64,000 nt of DNA from Algoriphagus sp. NG3 (GTDB lineage Bacteria > Bacteroidota > Bacteroidia > Cytophagales > Cyclobacteriaceae), in assembly GCF_034119865.1 (NCBI RefSeq), contig NZ_CP139421.1, positions 3,162,001 to 3,226,000 of the forward strand. Direction: 5' to 3'. Under the pieces are notes generated by a model that was not told where the DNA came from, made no database searches, and worked only from the letters and a program-made list of their open reading frames with translations. Below are positions 24,480 through 33,710 of the stretch, in pieces. How positions within the stretch are numbered: the first letter of the stretch is position 1; every line of letters starts with the position of its first letter. The translations under genes and the position numbers were made by a program.

Positions 24480-27400
24480 TTAAAATTTGACATTCAGATT
24501 GAAACCTAATCCTCGCGTGGAAGGGAGGCCTGTTGACTCCATTCCCACCAGATTATCTGAGGAGTAACCGAATGATTCTGGGTCGATATTGTCCACCCAT
24601 TTCTTGATCATGAATACATTGTTGGCCACAAAGTTCAGCTTCACTGATTTGAATGGCTGGTTTTCGGGTAAATGCTTAGTGAAATCATACCCCAATGTAA
24701 TCTGCCGTAGCTTCCAATATCCTCCATTGTATATCACCGGCTCCACCAGTGCTTGGGATCTCACGATTTCCCAATAGGATTGTACAGGTGCCACCACTGT
24801 ATTGGTTTCACCAGCTTCATTTACGCCATCTCCCACTACTCCACCTTCTCTTCCTTCCAGTGTCATTTTATGAAGTCCATGACGGACAGCGTTGAAATTA
24901 GTACCGGAAAGCATGGTATTTCCAAGTTTGAAATCAATCAAAAATGACAACATCACTCCTTTATAGTTAAAGGAATTGTTGACACCGCCTACCCAATTAG
25001 GTAATGCACTACCGAAATTCACCATATCATTAGTCCTGAGAGGCAATCCATTAGCTCCAAAAATCTTACGCCCTTGCTCATCTCTTTTAAAGCCAAAACC
25101 TGCTACCTGTCCCATTTCCATTCCCACTATCTGACGCAATTCCCCGTTGAACACATGAGTACCAACAGTGATCCTTTCCCCGGGTGTGTCTGTGAGCAGG
25201 CTGAGTACTTCGGTCACATTATAGGCCGCATTGAAGGTGGTCTCCCATGTAAAATTGCTATTCTCCATAGGCACCAAAGTCAAAAGCATCTCTACTCCTT
25301 TATTAACGCTTTGCCCGCTATTGATGGAAGTATTTACAAATCCACTCGCATCCGAAATCTGCGCACTCACGATCTGATCCGTGGTAAGCTTGCGGTAAAA
25401 AGCCATGTCCAGACTGACTCTACTTTGAAACATCGCCAACTCGAAGCCTACCTCAGCTTCTCCTATTCGCATAGGCCTCAGATTAGGATTGGGGAGGTTG
25501 GTACCTGTGGGGCCACCTACCGGCTGGCCGCCAAACAGATTGTTGTTAATCCCATAGAAAAGCACATTGGAATATGCCCCCACGTCCGCATCACTACCTA
25601 CCTCTGCATAAGCAGCCCTGATCTTACCAAAATTCAACCAACCGGAGGTAGAATAGTTCTCCGCAAACACCCAGCTAGCGGATACCGAAGGATATAAAAT
25701 ACTTCTATTTGCCTTGGACAGGGTAGAGAACCAGTCATTTCTAATTGTACCTGTAAGGAAGAATTTGTCCTTAAAGGAAAATTCCGCAGATCCATAAAGT
25801 GAATTTACTGCCCGTTCATTGAGATCGTAAAGGGGATCTTTGGCTCTGCCATTTTGTACAGTATATAAGTCCCGGACGACAAAATCGGTCACTTGGACAC
25901 TATTCAGTTCAGATCTACGCTGCATATGGTTGCCACCAAAATTGGCGTTGACCCTCAAGTCCCCGAATTCTCTATTGGCATTGATAAGGAAGTCTGTATT
26001 AATCTCCCTAAATCTTCGCTGCTCCTGGGTGTACATGCCATTCACGAAACCTTCAGGTGCTTCCGCTCTAGAGGCTTGTCCAGTGGGAAAGTTGTTGTAA
26101 TCCTGGTCTCTAGACCAAAAATCCTCCCCCACTCTACCTTGTACAAACAACCAATCGTTGATCTTATACTTCATGGCCACGTTTCCGAAAATACGATCCC
26201 GTTTTATATTCTGAAACTGATCAGAGAGTGTGAAATAAGGGTTTGTACGGTTTCTGAACCTGGAATAGACCGCCTCATTTCCATTGGCATCGTAGCGGTT
26301 GTCCCGCAACACATCGAGTGGCATGGAGTTGGCCATATTATATAGAGCCACCGGAATGGTATTATCCTGTTCCCCGATATTAGGCGGATTGGTGTTTTTT
26401 TCGAAGGAATAATTAAAATTCCCACTGAAACTGAATTTAGGAGAAAGCTCATAGCCAAACCCCAGATTGATTGTCTTTCTGTTATAGGAGTTATTAGGAA
26501 CTATTCCCTTACTGTTAAGATCTGAAAAGGATAAACTAAGCCCTCCTTTTTCGGTAGAAGTAGCCAATGTTACCGAGTTGGTAACATTTTGTCCATTACG
26601 GAAAAAATCATTGACGATTCCTCTCACAGGCTCGTATGGAACTGTAACACCATCAAACAGCATCTGCGTCATTCCTGGTTGGAACTTCTCTCCGAAAGAC
26701 CATTGTCCTGAAGTAGGGTTTGGAGTGGTAGGTCTTACGCCCTGCTCTCCCTGGCCATATTCATATTGATAATCCGTAAAATCCAGCGGTGCTTCATTGG
26801 TATAATTAAGATTATAAGTCACACCTATTCCTTTGGTATCGTTTTTACTCTTGGTGGTAATCATGATGACGCCATCCTTAGCACGGGAACCATATAGAGC
26901 TGCTGCAGCAGCACCTTTCAGAATTGTCATGGATTCTACGTCATCAGGGTTGATACTGGAAAGTCCATCTCCTCCATCCGAAGTATTGCCTCCTCCTCCG
27001 CGAACACCAATACCACTGTCTGAAGCATTATTACCCGGCTTTGAACCAAAATTAGTGTTGTCGATCGGGACACCATTCACCACAATCAGGGGATTGTTCT
27101 GGCCTGAAATAGAGGATTGCCCACGGATTCTGATTTTAGAGGTACCTCCAGGACCGGATCCTAGAGAGGAAATATTCACGCCCGCAACTTTTCCCTGAAG
27201 GGCATTCATCACGTTGGGAGTCCTATTGACAGTAAGCTCTTCTGACTTGACCGTGGACGTAGAATAACCTAGACTTTTCGCCGACTTCTCTATACCAAGT
27301 GCAGTCACCACCACTTCTTCCAGATTACTCTCATCTACTTGCATGCTCACAGAGATGACAGTCCTATTACCTACCACTACTTCCTGATCAACATACCCGA

Positions 27401-28013
27401 CAAAAGAAAACACCAACACGGAATTTTCATTTTCCACATTAATCAAAAAATCGCCTTGGGCATCTGTAACTGTACCTGTCGAGGTTCCTTTCAGCAGTAC
27501 ATTTACTCCCGGAAATCCTAGACCGTTTTCATCCGTCACGTTTCCTCCGACTTGGATTCTTTTCAGCTGAACTTTATTTCTGTTTGTTTCTAAATTGGAT
27601 CTACCAGACATAAGGGGGCCGCCAGGCCTAGTGTCTCCTGCTATGGGTCCAGAAGCGGCAATTCCGGAGTTTAAACTGGATTTTTTAGGTGAAATTATGT
27701 AAAAACGTTCTGCTGCCTTTTCATATTTCAATCCAGTGCCTTGCAAAATCACTTCGAGACCTTTCTCCACTGACTTGAAGGACTCTTGTTTGATTTTGAT
27801 TTTCTTGGTACGTACTACCTCATCTTGGTAGGCGATAGAGACATGGAAATCCTGCTCTAACCGACTTAGGCTTTTTTGTAAATCATCATAGGTTTTGCTG
27901 GGTTCTCCAGCAGTGTAAGTAGTCCGCCCGGATGCAATTAATTCCGCTCCTTGCGCCAGCGCATAGAACGAAATCGAGCAGCCTATACACATGAATAGTA
28001 ATAGCTTTTTCAT
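24480..28013 (-). CDS. SusC/RagA TonB-dependent outer membrane receptor with STN domain
   Basis: A 1177-residue outer-membrane transporter. In order: signal peptide (1-20), secretin/TonB short N-terminal (STN) domain at about 45-115, a carboxypeptidase-regulatory-like repeat (VTDENGLGFPGVNVLLKG), a plug with VVVTALGIEKSAKSLGYS and VMNALQGKVAGVNI, then a 22-strand barrel ending in LNVKF. The STN domain lets the receptor signal through the FecR anti-sigma protein encoded 43 bases upstream. Uptake is powered by TonB-ExbBD; two tonB genes occur elsewhere in this window. It is the first gene of the transport/enzyme set. Confidence 0.95.
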   Translation of the reverse strand: MKKLLLFMCIGCSISFYALAQGAELIASGRTTYTAGEPSKTYDDLQKSLSRLEQDFHVSIAYQDEVVRTKKIKIKQESFKSVEKGLEVILQGTGLKYEKAAERFYIISPKKSSLNSGIAASGPIAGDTRPGGPLMSGRSNLETNRNKVQLKRIQVGGNVTDENGLGFPGVNVLLKGTSTGTVTDAQGDFLINVENENSVLVFSFVGYVDQEVVVGNRTVISVSMQVDESNLEEVVVTALGIEKSAKSLGYSTSTVKSEELTVNRTPNVMNALQGKVAGVNISSLGSGPGGTSKIRIRGQSSISGQNNPLIVVNGVPIDNTNFGSKPGNNASDSGIGVRGGGGNTSDGGDGLSSINPDDVESMTILKGAAAAALYGSRAKDGVIMITTKSKNDTKGIGVTYNLNYTNEAPLDFTDYQYEYGQGEQGVRPTTPNPTSGQWSFGEKFQPGMTQMLFDGVTVPYEPVRGIVNDFFRNGQNVTNSVTLATSTEKGGLSLSFSDLNSKGIVPNNSYNRKTINLGFGYELSPKFSFSGNFNYSFEKNTNPPNIGEQDNTIPVALYNMANSMPLDVLRDNRYDANGNEAVYSRFRNRTNPYFTLSDQFQNIKRDRIFGNVAMKYKINDWLFVQGRVGEDFWSRDQDYNNFPTGQASRAEAPEGFVNGMYTQEQRRFREINTDFLINANREFGDLRVNANFGGNHMQRRSELNSVQVTDFVVRDLYTVQNGRAKDPLYDLNERAVNSLYGSAEFSFKDKFFLTGTIRNDWFSTLSKANRSILYPSVSASWVFAENYSTSGWLNFGKIRAAYAEVGSDADVGAYSNVLFYGINNNLFGGQPVGGPTGTNLPNPNLRPMRIGEAEVGFELAMFQSRVSLDMAFYRKLTTDQIVSAQISDASGFVNTSINSGQSVNKGVEMLLTLVPMENSNFTWETTFNAAYNVTEVLSLLTDTPGERITVGTHVFNGELRQIVGMEMGQVAGFGFKRDEQGRKIFGANGLPLRTNDMVNFGSALPNWVGGVNNSFNYKGVMLSFLIDFKLGNTMLSGTNFNAVRHGLHKMTLEGREGGVVGDGVNEAGETNTVVAPVQSYWEIVRSQALVEPVIYNGGYWKLRQITLGYDFTKHLPENQPFKSVKLNFVANNVFMIKKWVDNIDPESFGYSSDNLVGMESTGLPSTRGLGFNLNVKF

Positions 28014-28056
28014 GCTTAAAGGGTTTGAGGTTATTTGGGGAAAATTTCATTTTGGG

Positions 28057-29067
28057 TTATTTAATCAAGTACTCGTTATTCTCTTTTGTCAGCTCCACAT
28101 TGAAAATCAGAGCGATCTGATGGAGAAATGAATCTACATCTGTCAATGGCATGGATCCCGAAGCGGTCAAGTGTAATGCATCTCTATTTTGAACTTCTAT
28201 GACAACCCCGTAATTATCCTTGGCCATTTTCACCATATCTGCCAGGCTGGTATGCTCCAGGTTCAGAATATTATCTTTCCATGAAGTATATAGTGAAGTG
28301 TTTACCTTTTCTCTTTGGAACTGGCTATTCTTAAACTTGACCAGATCACCTGGTTCCATTACTATTTTGCCTTCTTTCTCTTCCACCGGAAAGCTGAGAG
28401 TGACTAAGCCGGAATTGAGTATAACTTCAGTCTCTTCTGCACGGTTATACACATTGAATTCAGTCCCTAGCACCTCGATTGTCACCCCCTTGGAGCTCAG
28501 TACGCGAAATGGCTGATGATCTACTTTGTGTACCACACTGAAAAATGCCTCCCCCTCAATTGTGATCTCCCGAACGGTCTGTTCTTCCCAGTTGTCAGAG
28601 TAAGTAAGTCTGGAATTAGAATTGAGTTTGACCGTGGAGCTATCAGGAAGTGTGATATCGAGTGTTTCCCCGTAATCGGTCACAAACTCTACTTGTCTCG
28701 GAAGCATTAGCCAATAACCCGTAGCGACAGAAAATAAGACTGCCAGTATTCCCGCCGCCAATTTCCAACTGCGCTTTTCCGTCCTAAAAATCTCAAAGGG
28801 TTTTTGTGGCAAATCCACTTCCTCTTGAATCTGACTCCAAACATCCTGCAATTCCGACGGGGACAATTCTTCCCTGGAGTATTCCAATGACAAGACCAAT
28901 TCCCTGGCGTCGTCCACAAATGGTGTTTTTTCAGGATTGGATTCCAACCATCTCATCCAAAACTCGTCATGTTCGGGTGTTGGATAAAGTACCCATTCCT
29001 TGAAAAAAGGATCGAAAGTAAAGTCCTCTACGGAAAATTTTTGGTAATCGGGATGATGAAAAGTCAC
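28057..29067 (-). CDS. FecR-family anti-sigma/sigma regulator
   Basis: A 336-residue single-pass inner-membrane regulator. The cytoplasmic N-terminal 100 residues should bind the sigma factor. One transmembrane helix lies near 104-126. The periplasmic FecR domain follows (FVTDYGETLDITLPDSSTV, then EGEAFFSV and ITIEVLGTEFNVYN-type motifs), and a C-terminal STN-like DUF4974 domain ends the protein. It starts at GTG. It receives the signal from the STN domain of the SusC receptor and releases the ECF sigma factor encoded upstream. The poly-T/poly-A stretch between the two genes is not a clear terminator. Confidence 0.92.
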   Translation of the reverse strand: MTFHHPDYQKFSVEDFTFDPFFKEWVLYPTPEHDEFWMRWLESNPEKTPFVDDARELVLSLEYSREELSPSELQDVWSQIQEEVDLPQKPFEIFRTEKRSWKLAAGILAVLFSVATGYWLMLPRQVEFVTDYGETLDITLPDSSTVKLNSNSRLTYSDNWEEQTVREITIEGEAFFSVVHKVDHQPFRVLSSKGVTIEVLGTEFNVYNRAEETEVILNSGLVTLSFPVEEKEGKIVMEPGDLVKFKNSQFQREKVNTSLYTSWKDNILNLEHTSLADMVKMAKDNYGVVIEVQNRDALHLTASGSMPLTDVDSFLHQIALIFNVELTKENNEYLIK

Positions 29068-29144
29068 AGGCTCTTGATTAGTATTATGACTATAAGAGCC
29101 AAAGCCTAATCAATCCTCATCATTTTTTTTGTTTTTTTTTTCGG

Positions 29145-29735
29145 TCAGATAATTACCTTCATCGCCTGAAGAGCCTTTGAGATCAAATTATGTGCAGAAG
29201 CGGAACTAATACCCATCATAGCAGAAATCTCAGAGTAGCTCATTTCATTGAAAAACCGAAGGATCACTATTTCCCTCTGCCGTTTGGATATTTTTTCTAA
29301 GGCTGAGGCGACTTTAGACTTGTTGGACTTTAGCAAATCCATGGCAATTATTTCCTCTTCCTTGGATATTTCCCCGCACGAAAAATTGCTTTCAGTTGGC
29401 TCGCTGGTGAACTTTCTATCCTTGTTGATTTCTTTGATCAGGATATTCCTGAAAGATTTGAAAAGGTAATATTTCACCGAATCTACACCTGGAAGGGAAG
29501 TTCTTTTCTTCCATAGCCAAGTAAATAGCTCTTGAATACAATCCTTTACCAAATCTCTATTGTAACAAATATGCATTCCATAGTTAAAAAGTGGATTGGC
29601 ATATCTGTTATATAGCGTGGAAAACGCCAGGTTGTTCCCTTTGTATAGACTTCTCCACAATGCTTGGTCGTCAGCACAGGCATCCTTTGTTGATTTTGAA
29701 CTATTTGAAGTCAAAAGATTCACATGATCACCCAT
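29145..29735 (-). CDS. ECF RNA polymerase sigma-70 factor
   Basis: A 196-residue extracytoplasmic-function sigma factor of the Bacteroidota SusC/FecR-linked type. Region 2 is seen around FSTLYNRYANPLFNYGMHICYNR and FTWLWKKRTSLP (core and -10 binding); region 4 around ISKRQREIVILRFFNEMSYSEISAMMG, a helix-turn-helix for -35 recognition. It is the first gene of the minus-strand locus and is expected to switch on the SusC/SusD and enzyme genes when the ligand is sensed. The partner anti-sigma FecR gene starts 77 bases downstream. Confidence 0.93.
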   Translation of the reverse strand: MGDHVNLLTSNSSKSTKDACADDQALWRSLYKGNNLAFSTLYNRYANPLFNYGMHICYNRDLVKDCIQELFTWLWKKRTSLPGVDSVKYYLFKSFRNILIKEINKDRKFTSEPTESNFSCGEISKEEEIIAMDLLKSNKSKVASALEKISKRQREIVILRFFNEMSYSEISAMMGISSASAHNLISKALQAMKVII

Positions 29736-29794
29736 TATCGAAATTATATTTTATTAAAATCGATTTTTAAGGTAGTTAATATTTTGACATAAAT

Positions 29795-29802
29795 CAAAAA
29801 TA
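29795..29802 (-). promoter_or_regulatory. Candidate -7 element for the ECF sigma gene
   Basis: Read on the minus strand this is TATTTTTG, a match to TAnnTTTG about 60 bases before the sigma start. No TTTG at the proper -33 spacing was found, so this remains a weak call. Confidence 0.28.
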
Positions 29803-29819
29803 TACTTTCGTAAAATTCT

Positions 29820-30959
29820 CTAACTCAACAATCCTGCAATAAAAAAACCTGCATATGTCCCCACAGCATTTCCCAAACTACCCACCAGAACTCCGGGAAT
29901 CAGAAGATCAGGACGGTTAAGACTCTCTGCAGATGCCAGGGCAGTGGTATTTCCACCCACATTCGCCTGGGAAGCTACGGCGATTATATCCCAATCTATT
30001 TTGAGAAGCGCACCTAGCCCAAATATCACCAGCCCATGTATGAGCACGACTAAGCCTACAAAAACAATCAAAGTACCCGCTAAATCCTCTAGTCCCGACA
30101 AGGTGCTCAGATCGCACAATGTACCTATGGTGGCAAGGAAGATCAGAATCAGAAAAAAACCTATGGTCTGTGTCCCTGAGATCCCTCTGATAGAAGGGAT
30201 CTGAGCCAGAATAAGAGCAATGGTGGTAAGAATGATGATTTCAGGAATCCTGGGAAAGGATAGATAAACCAACTTGGAAATAGCCATAGCCAAAAATGCC
30301 AAACCAAGAATTGCCGCCAAGCCAGCTATACTGAGTGATTCTTCTGCTTTTATTTTTTGAAGCTCTTTTGACTCGTCAATCAGTTTTTTTCGCGGGAAAA
30401 ACCGTTGCAAATATTTTGGCAAAATCAAACTAGCAATAATCCAGGGAGTCCCGATCAGGTTATCCACTACAGTGGTCGCGGCATATAGATCCGCCTGCTC
30501 ATTGACTTTAAAACTCAGTGCGATAGCATTGAAATTTATACTTCCCCCGATATATGTCCCTGTATACATTCCTGCAACTGCGTTAGCCATAGAGCCTATC
30601 TCTGACCCAGGCTCTACTACAAACCAAGCCACCAACACCCCGATAATGGTGCCCACAGCTCCCAGTCCGAACATCAGCAAAATCGGAGCCCCTACTTTTT
30701 TCAGGCTACTCAGATCCACTTCCAGCAGGGCTATGAAAATACCCATAGGTGCCAGGTAAACAAAAACTCCGGTATAAATAGGATTACCGCTGGTTGCTGC
30801 GGGCATCACTCCGATGTTTGCAGCAATAGCAGTTATTATAATTACTAAAATGGGAGTGCCGATAATGCGAAGCCCTTTATACTTGGACAGCCATACAGAG
30901 AACAGTACAACTATGCAAAGCATACCACTGACGTACATAGGGTCTTGAGTCCAAGTCAT
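29820..30959 (-). CDS. DUF819 family integral membrane protein
   Basis: A 379-residue protein with about ten hydrophobic segments and the DUF819 signature blocks: GTYIGGSINFNAIA in the middle, and SQANVGGNTTALASAESLNRPDL and GSLGNAVGTYAGF near the end. These duplicated Gly/Asn-rich re-entrant-like segments resemble those of sodium-coupled transporters, so a transport role is likely, but no substrate is established. It is the last gene of a minus-strand set, 8 bases after the DegT-like aminotransferase gene. Its stop codon lies close to the promoter region of the sigma factor gene. Confidence 0.85.
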   Translation of the reverse strand: MTWTQDPMYVSGMLCIVVLFSVWLSKYKGLRIIGTPILVIIITAIAANIGVMPAATSGNPIYTGVFVYLAPMGIFIALLEVDLSSLKKVGAPILLMFGLGAVGTIIGVLVAWFVVEPGSEIGSMANAVAGMYTGTYIGGSINFNAIALSFKVNEQADLYAATTVVDNLIGTPWIIASLILPKYLQRFFPRKKLIDESKELQKIKAEESLSIAGLAAILGLAFLAMAISKLVYLSFPRIPEIIILTTIALILAQIPSIRGISGTQTIGFFLILIFLATIGTLCDLSTLSGLEDLAGTLIVFVGLVVLIHGLVIFGLGALLKIDWDIIAVASQANVGGNTTALASAESLNRPDLLIPGVLVGSLGNAVGTYAGFFIAGLLS

Positions 30960-30967
30960 TAGGGAAA

Positions 30968-32053
30968 TTAAAGGAAAAACTTCTGAATTGCTTCTATGAC
31001 ATATGCTATTTCACTTTCATTCATCCAGGGATTTAATGGTAGTGATAGCCCCTGTTTACTGAGTCTCCTTGCCTTCATGAAGCTACCAGCCTCCCGATAA
31101 GGGCTCATGTCGGGCAAGGTAGAAGGATAATGTATAGCCGTACCCACACATTGTCGGAAAAGAAAGTCTTTTAACTCATCTCTTTTATCTATCTGGATAA
31201 CAAATAGATGCGAATTATGGTCTGGTTCAAGAATCCCCTGTGGCAATTGAATCTGCTCAATTAAAGAAAGATTGGAGAGGTAATATTTGGCGAACTTTTT
31301 CCTAATCATTTGATGATTCTCAAATCTTTCCAAGAATACATTTAAAAACCCCGCCTGCAGTGTATCTATCCTACTATTCCTCCCGATCAATTGATGTTCA
31401 TCACGCATCAATTGACCATGATTTATCAGCATCTTAATCCGTTCAGCGAGGCGCGGAGAAGAAGTAAGGCACATTCCCGCTTCACCCAGAGCACCTAGAT
31501 TTTTTGTTGGATAAAAACTCAAACAGCCCACATCCCCAAAAGTACCGGCAGCTTTTCCATTTTGAAAAGCTCCAAAGGACTGGGCTGCATCCTCGATGAT
31601 ATAGAGCTTGTGGGCTTTGGCTTTAGCAATCATGTCATCCATACCCAACATTTTCCCATAGAGATGTACAGGAATTACCGCCTTCGTACCTGGCGTGACC
31701 GCACACTCCCAATCAGAAGCTAAAAGCCCATTTTCATCGGTGTCCCAAAAAACAGGAACGGCCCCTACAATCAACACGGCTTCAGCAGTAGAAACCCATG
31801 TCATAGCAGGCACAATCACCTCATCTCCAGGCCCAATTCCTAGCGCCCGAAGTGCCAATTCCAACGCATCTGTTCCATTTGCGCAGGAAACTGCAAAAGG
31901 GGAGTTGAGGTAGGTGGACACTTTTGCCTCCAAATTCTTCACTTCTTCCCCACCGGAAAAAACACCGTTTTCCAGTATGAGATTGAATTTTGTCTTCAGA
32001 GCGTCTTTCAACTCCTCATCCCACCGTTTAAGGTCAAGAAACGGAACCTTCAT
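30968..32053 (-). CDS. DegT/DnrJ/EryC1/StrS family PLP-dependent sugar aminotransferase
   Basis: A 361-residue fold-type I aminotransferase. The PLP lysine is K184 in SFYPTKNLGALGEAG, D155 in EDAAQSFGA contacts the pyridine nitrogen, and GTDALELALRALG (60-72) contacts the phosphate. Such enzymes aminate keto-sugar nucleotides for surface polysaccharides. The gene overlaps the 3' end of the glycosyltransferase gene by 20 bases, so the two are translated together. This points to modification of an exopolysaccharide or lipopolysaccharide sugar. The donor nucleotide sugar cannot be told. Confidence 0.92.
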   Translation of the reverse strand: MKVPFLDLKRWDEELKDALKTKFNLILENGVFSGGEEVKNLEAKVSTYLNSPFAVSCANGTDALELALRALGIGPGDEVIVPAMTWVSTAEAVLIVGAVPVFWDTDENGLLASDWECAVTPGTKAVIPVHLYGKMLGMDDMIAKAKAHKLYIIEDAAQSFGAFQNGKAAGTFGDVGCLSFYPTKNLGALGEAGMCLTSSPRLAERIKMLINHGQLMRDEHQLIGRNSRIDTLQAGFLNVFLERFENHQMIRKKFAKYYLSNLSLIEQIQLPQGILEPDHNSHLFVIQIDKRDELKDFLFRQCVGTAIHYPSTLPDMSPYREAGSFMKARRLSKQGLSLPLNPWMNESEIAYVIEAIQKFFL

Positions 32054-33323
32054 CCAGTAATTTAGCTAGTTGAAAACTGAGATTCCTTCTTGAGTAATGC
32101 GCGATGCTTGATACCATTTCTGGCTTTCCGGTACGCTCAAATAGTTTCCTTAACTCTACTTGAATCCCAACGTGATCTGAGTGATCCAATACAGAACCCA
32201 CTTCTGCTTGTTCAAGAATTTTCGCACTATCACCCATAGGATCCCCTAAAGCTAAAATAGGCAAAGTAGTAGCCATATATTCAAACAATTTCCCCGGAAT
32301 ATTACCTTTTGCGTTTTTTGTATTGGTGAGAATCAGAACCAGCCCATCTGCCTTGTTATAAAAATCAAAAACCTCATGATGTGACACATACCCTGCAAAA
32401 TCAACATGGGTGGCAAGCCATGGATCTGAGGAGATCGCCTCACACACCTGATCACTCACTCTACCTACAAAAGTGAATTTCACATCCTCTTGCTCTCTGG
32501 AAAATTCTTCGCGCATGGCTTTCAGCAAAGGCATTGGATTGCGGATGGAATCTATAATCCCCGAATAAACCAAATGCAAGCTATTCGTTTTTTTTTCAGT
32601 AAGAGTAAAGTCCTCTGGAATATCCTTAGTATCATAACCATTGGTGAGCAAATCTACTTTGCGGTGGGCAAGTTGCGCCAGATCATGTTGGAAAGTAGGG
32701 GAAATAGTGGTGATGACATCAGCCTCCTTCAATACTGACTGCTCCATTTTTTTGTGCTGGTTTCTTACGTATGCCTGCATGGGCAACTTGTCCAGAAACT
32801 CCCACTGAGACCATGGATCTCTAAAATCCGCCAACCAAAAGACACCTTTTTGGCGTTTCAATTCCCTTCCTATCAAATGCATAGAATGGGGCGGGCCTGT
32901 GGTAATCACAGCCTGAAACTGTCCTTTATCCACTAAATCAGCAAGAAATTTCACAGAAGGTTTTACCCAGAATACTCTGGGATCAGGTATCATCAGGTTG
33001 GCCCTCATCCAGATTGCTGCTTTCTCCAGCAGACTTTGCTCTTTTTGTTCCAGAACTCTGCCTGGATGGGATGCTTTTTTCCCACGAAGCTTGTCCAAGA
33101 GCTGATAAGGCTCCCAGATCGGGAATTTCATTACCTCCAATTGGGAAGAGACTTCCTTTTCCAAGCTTTCATCTTTCAGGTCAAAATCAGGATTCTCCGG
33201 AGTAAAAATCACAGGTTCCCAACCCGCTTCAGGTAGGTATTTGGCAAATTTCAGCCAGCGCTGAACACCTGACCCTCCACTAGGTGGCCAATAGTAGGTA
33301 ATTATAAGAACTCTTTTCGACAT
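32034..33323 (-). CDS. Glycosyltransferase family 4-like protein
   Basis: A 429-residue GT-B glycosyltransferase. The N-terminal domain begins KRVLIITYYWPPSGGSGVQR, the common start of GT4-like enzymes with a glycine-rich acceptor loop. The C-terminal domain has the nucleotide-sugar region GNIPGKLFEYMATTLPILAL, with the conserved Glu in KLFEYMA. I chose the ATG at 33323 because 18 upstream in-frame residues do not resemble the family. It probably builds a surface polysaccharide with the aminotransferase downstream. There is no membrane helix, so it acts at the cytoplasmic face. Confidence 0.88.
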   Translation of the reverse strand: MSKRVLIITYYWPPSGGSGVQRWLKFAKYLPEAGWEPVIFTPENPDFDLKDESLEKEVSSQLEVMKFPIWEPYQLLDKLRGKKASHPGRVLEQKEQSLLEKAAIWMRANLMIPDPRVFWVKPSVKFLADLVDKGQFQAVITTGPPHSMHLIGRELKRQKGVFWLADFRDPWSQWEFLDKLPMQAYVRNQHKKMEQSVLKEADVITTISPTFQHDLAQLAHRKVDLLTNGYDTKDIPEDFTLTEKKTNSLHLVYSGIIDSIRNPMPLLKAMREEFSREQEDVKFTFVGRVSDQVCEAISSDPWLATHVDFAGYVSHHEVFDFYNKADGLVLILTNTKNAKGNIPGKLFEYMATTLPILALGDPMGDSAKILEQAEVGSVLDHSDHVGIQVELRKLFERTGKPEMVSSIAHYSRRNLSFQLAKLLDEGSVS

Positions 33324-33648
33324 AATTTGGAACAAGGTACTACGTACAAAGTACCAAGTAGCCGACCATAAAATCAAATATGTGTAAAAACATTTAGCCT
33401 CAGTCCCAGTATTCGGTCAGCGTGGTAAACTTGATCATTGAATTTGAACATTGGCCATTGAAATTATTTAACCACATAGCCACATTAGAAAACATAGCAA
33501 TGTCTTCAATTGATAAATATAGATGTATTCTAATTTTTAAAACCCTATGGTCTTTTCTACTTTGTCACCAAGTGCTACCACAAAGGCACATAGAGAACAA
33601 AGGAAATAACAATGGAAGTCTGAAGAATCATATATGTTTTTTGAATAA
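33324..33648. other. Gene-less region with degenerate short repeats
   Basis: More than 300 bases hold no convincing gene. Visible are a near-tandem run around 33334-33360 (GGTAC, GTACAAAGTACC, AAGTAG), repeated ATTGAA/CATTG words near 33437-33462, and two blocks of the type AACCACATAGCCACAT (33470 area) and ACCACAAAGGCACATAGAG (33578 area). Such words look like decayed interspersed repeats of Bacteroidota genomes. An 86-residue open frame here has no coding character. Confidence 0.4.
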
Positions 33649-33650
33649 AA

Positions 33651-33680
33651 AAAAGGGAGCAGGCCACCCCACTCCCTTTT
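33651..33680 (-). terminator. Rho-independent terminator of the isocitrate dehydrogenase gene
   Basis: AAAAGGGAG (33651-33659) pairs exactly with CTCCCTTTT (33672-33680) around a 12-base loop. Read on the minus strand the stem ends in a run of eight T. It starts 31 bases after the stop codon of the isocitrate dehydrogenase gene. Confidence 0.8.
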
Positions 33681-33710
33681 AAATCTTAAGTTTTTATCTC
33701 AATGATTTGA

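Noticed and set aside
25074..25697. 207-residue frame opposite the SusC gene
   Set aside because: Fully antisense to conserved SusC barrel coding sequence, with Ser/His-rich composition typical of shadow frames.
33422..33682. 86-residue plus-strand open frame in the gap before icd
   Set aside because: It runs through degenerate repeats and into the icd terminator hairpin, has no family resemblance and no promoter or start context.
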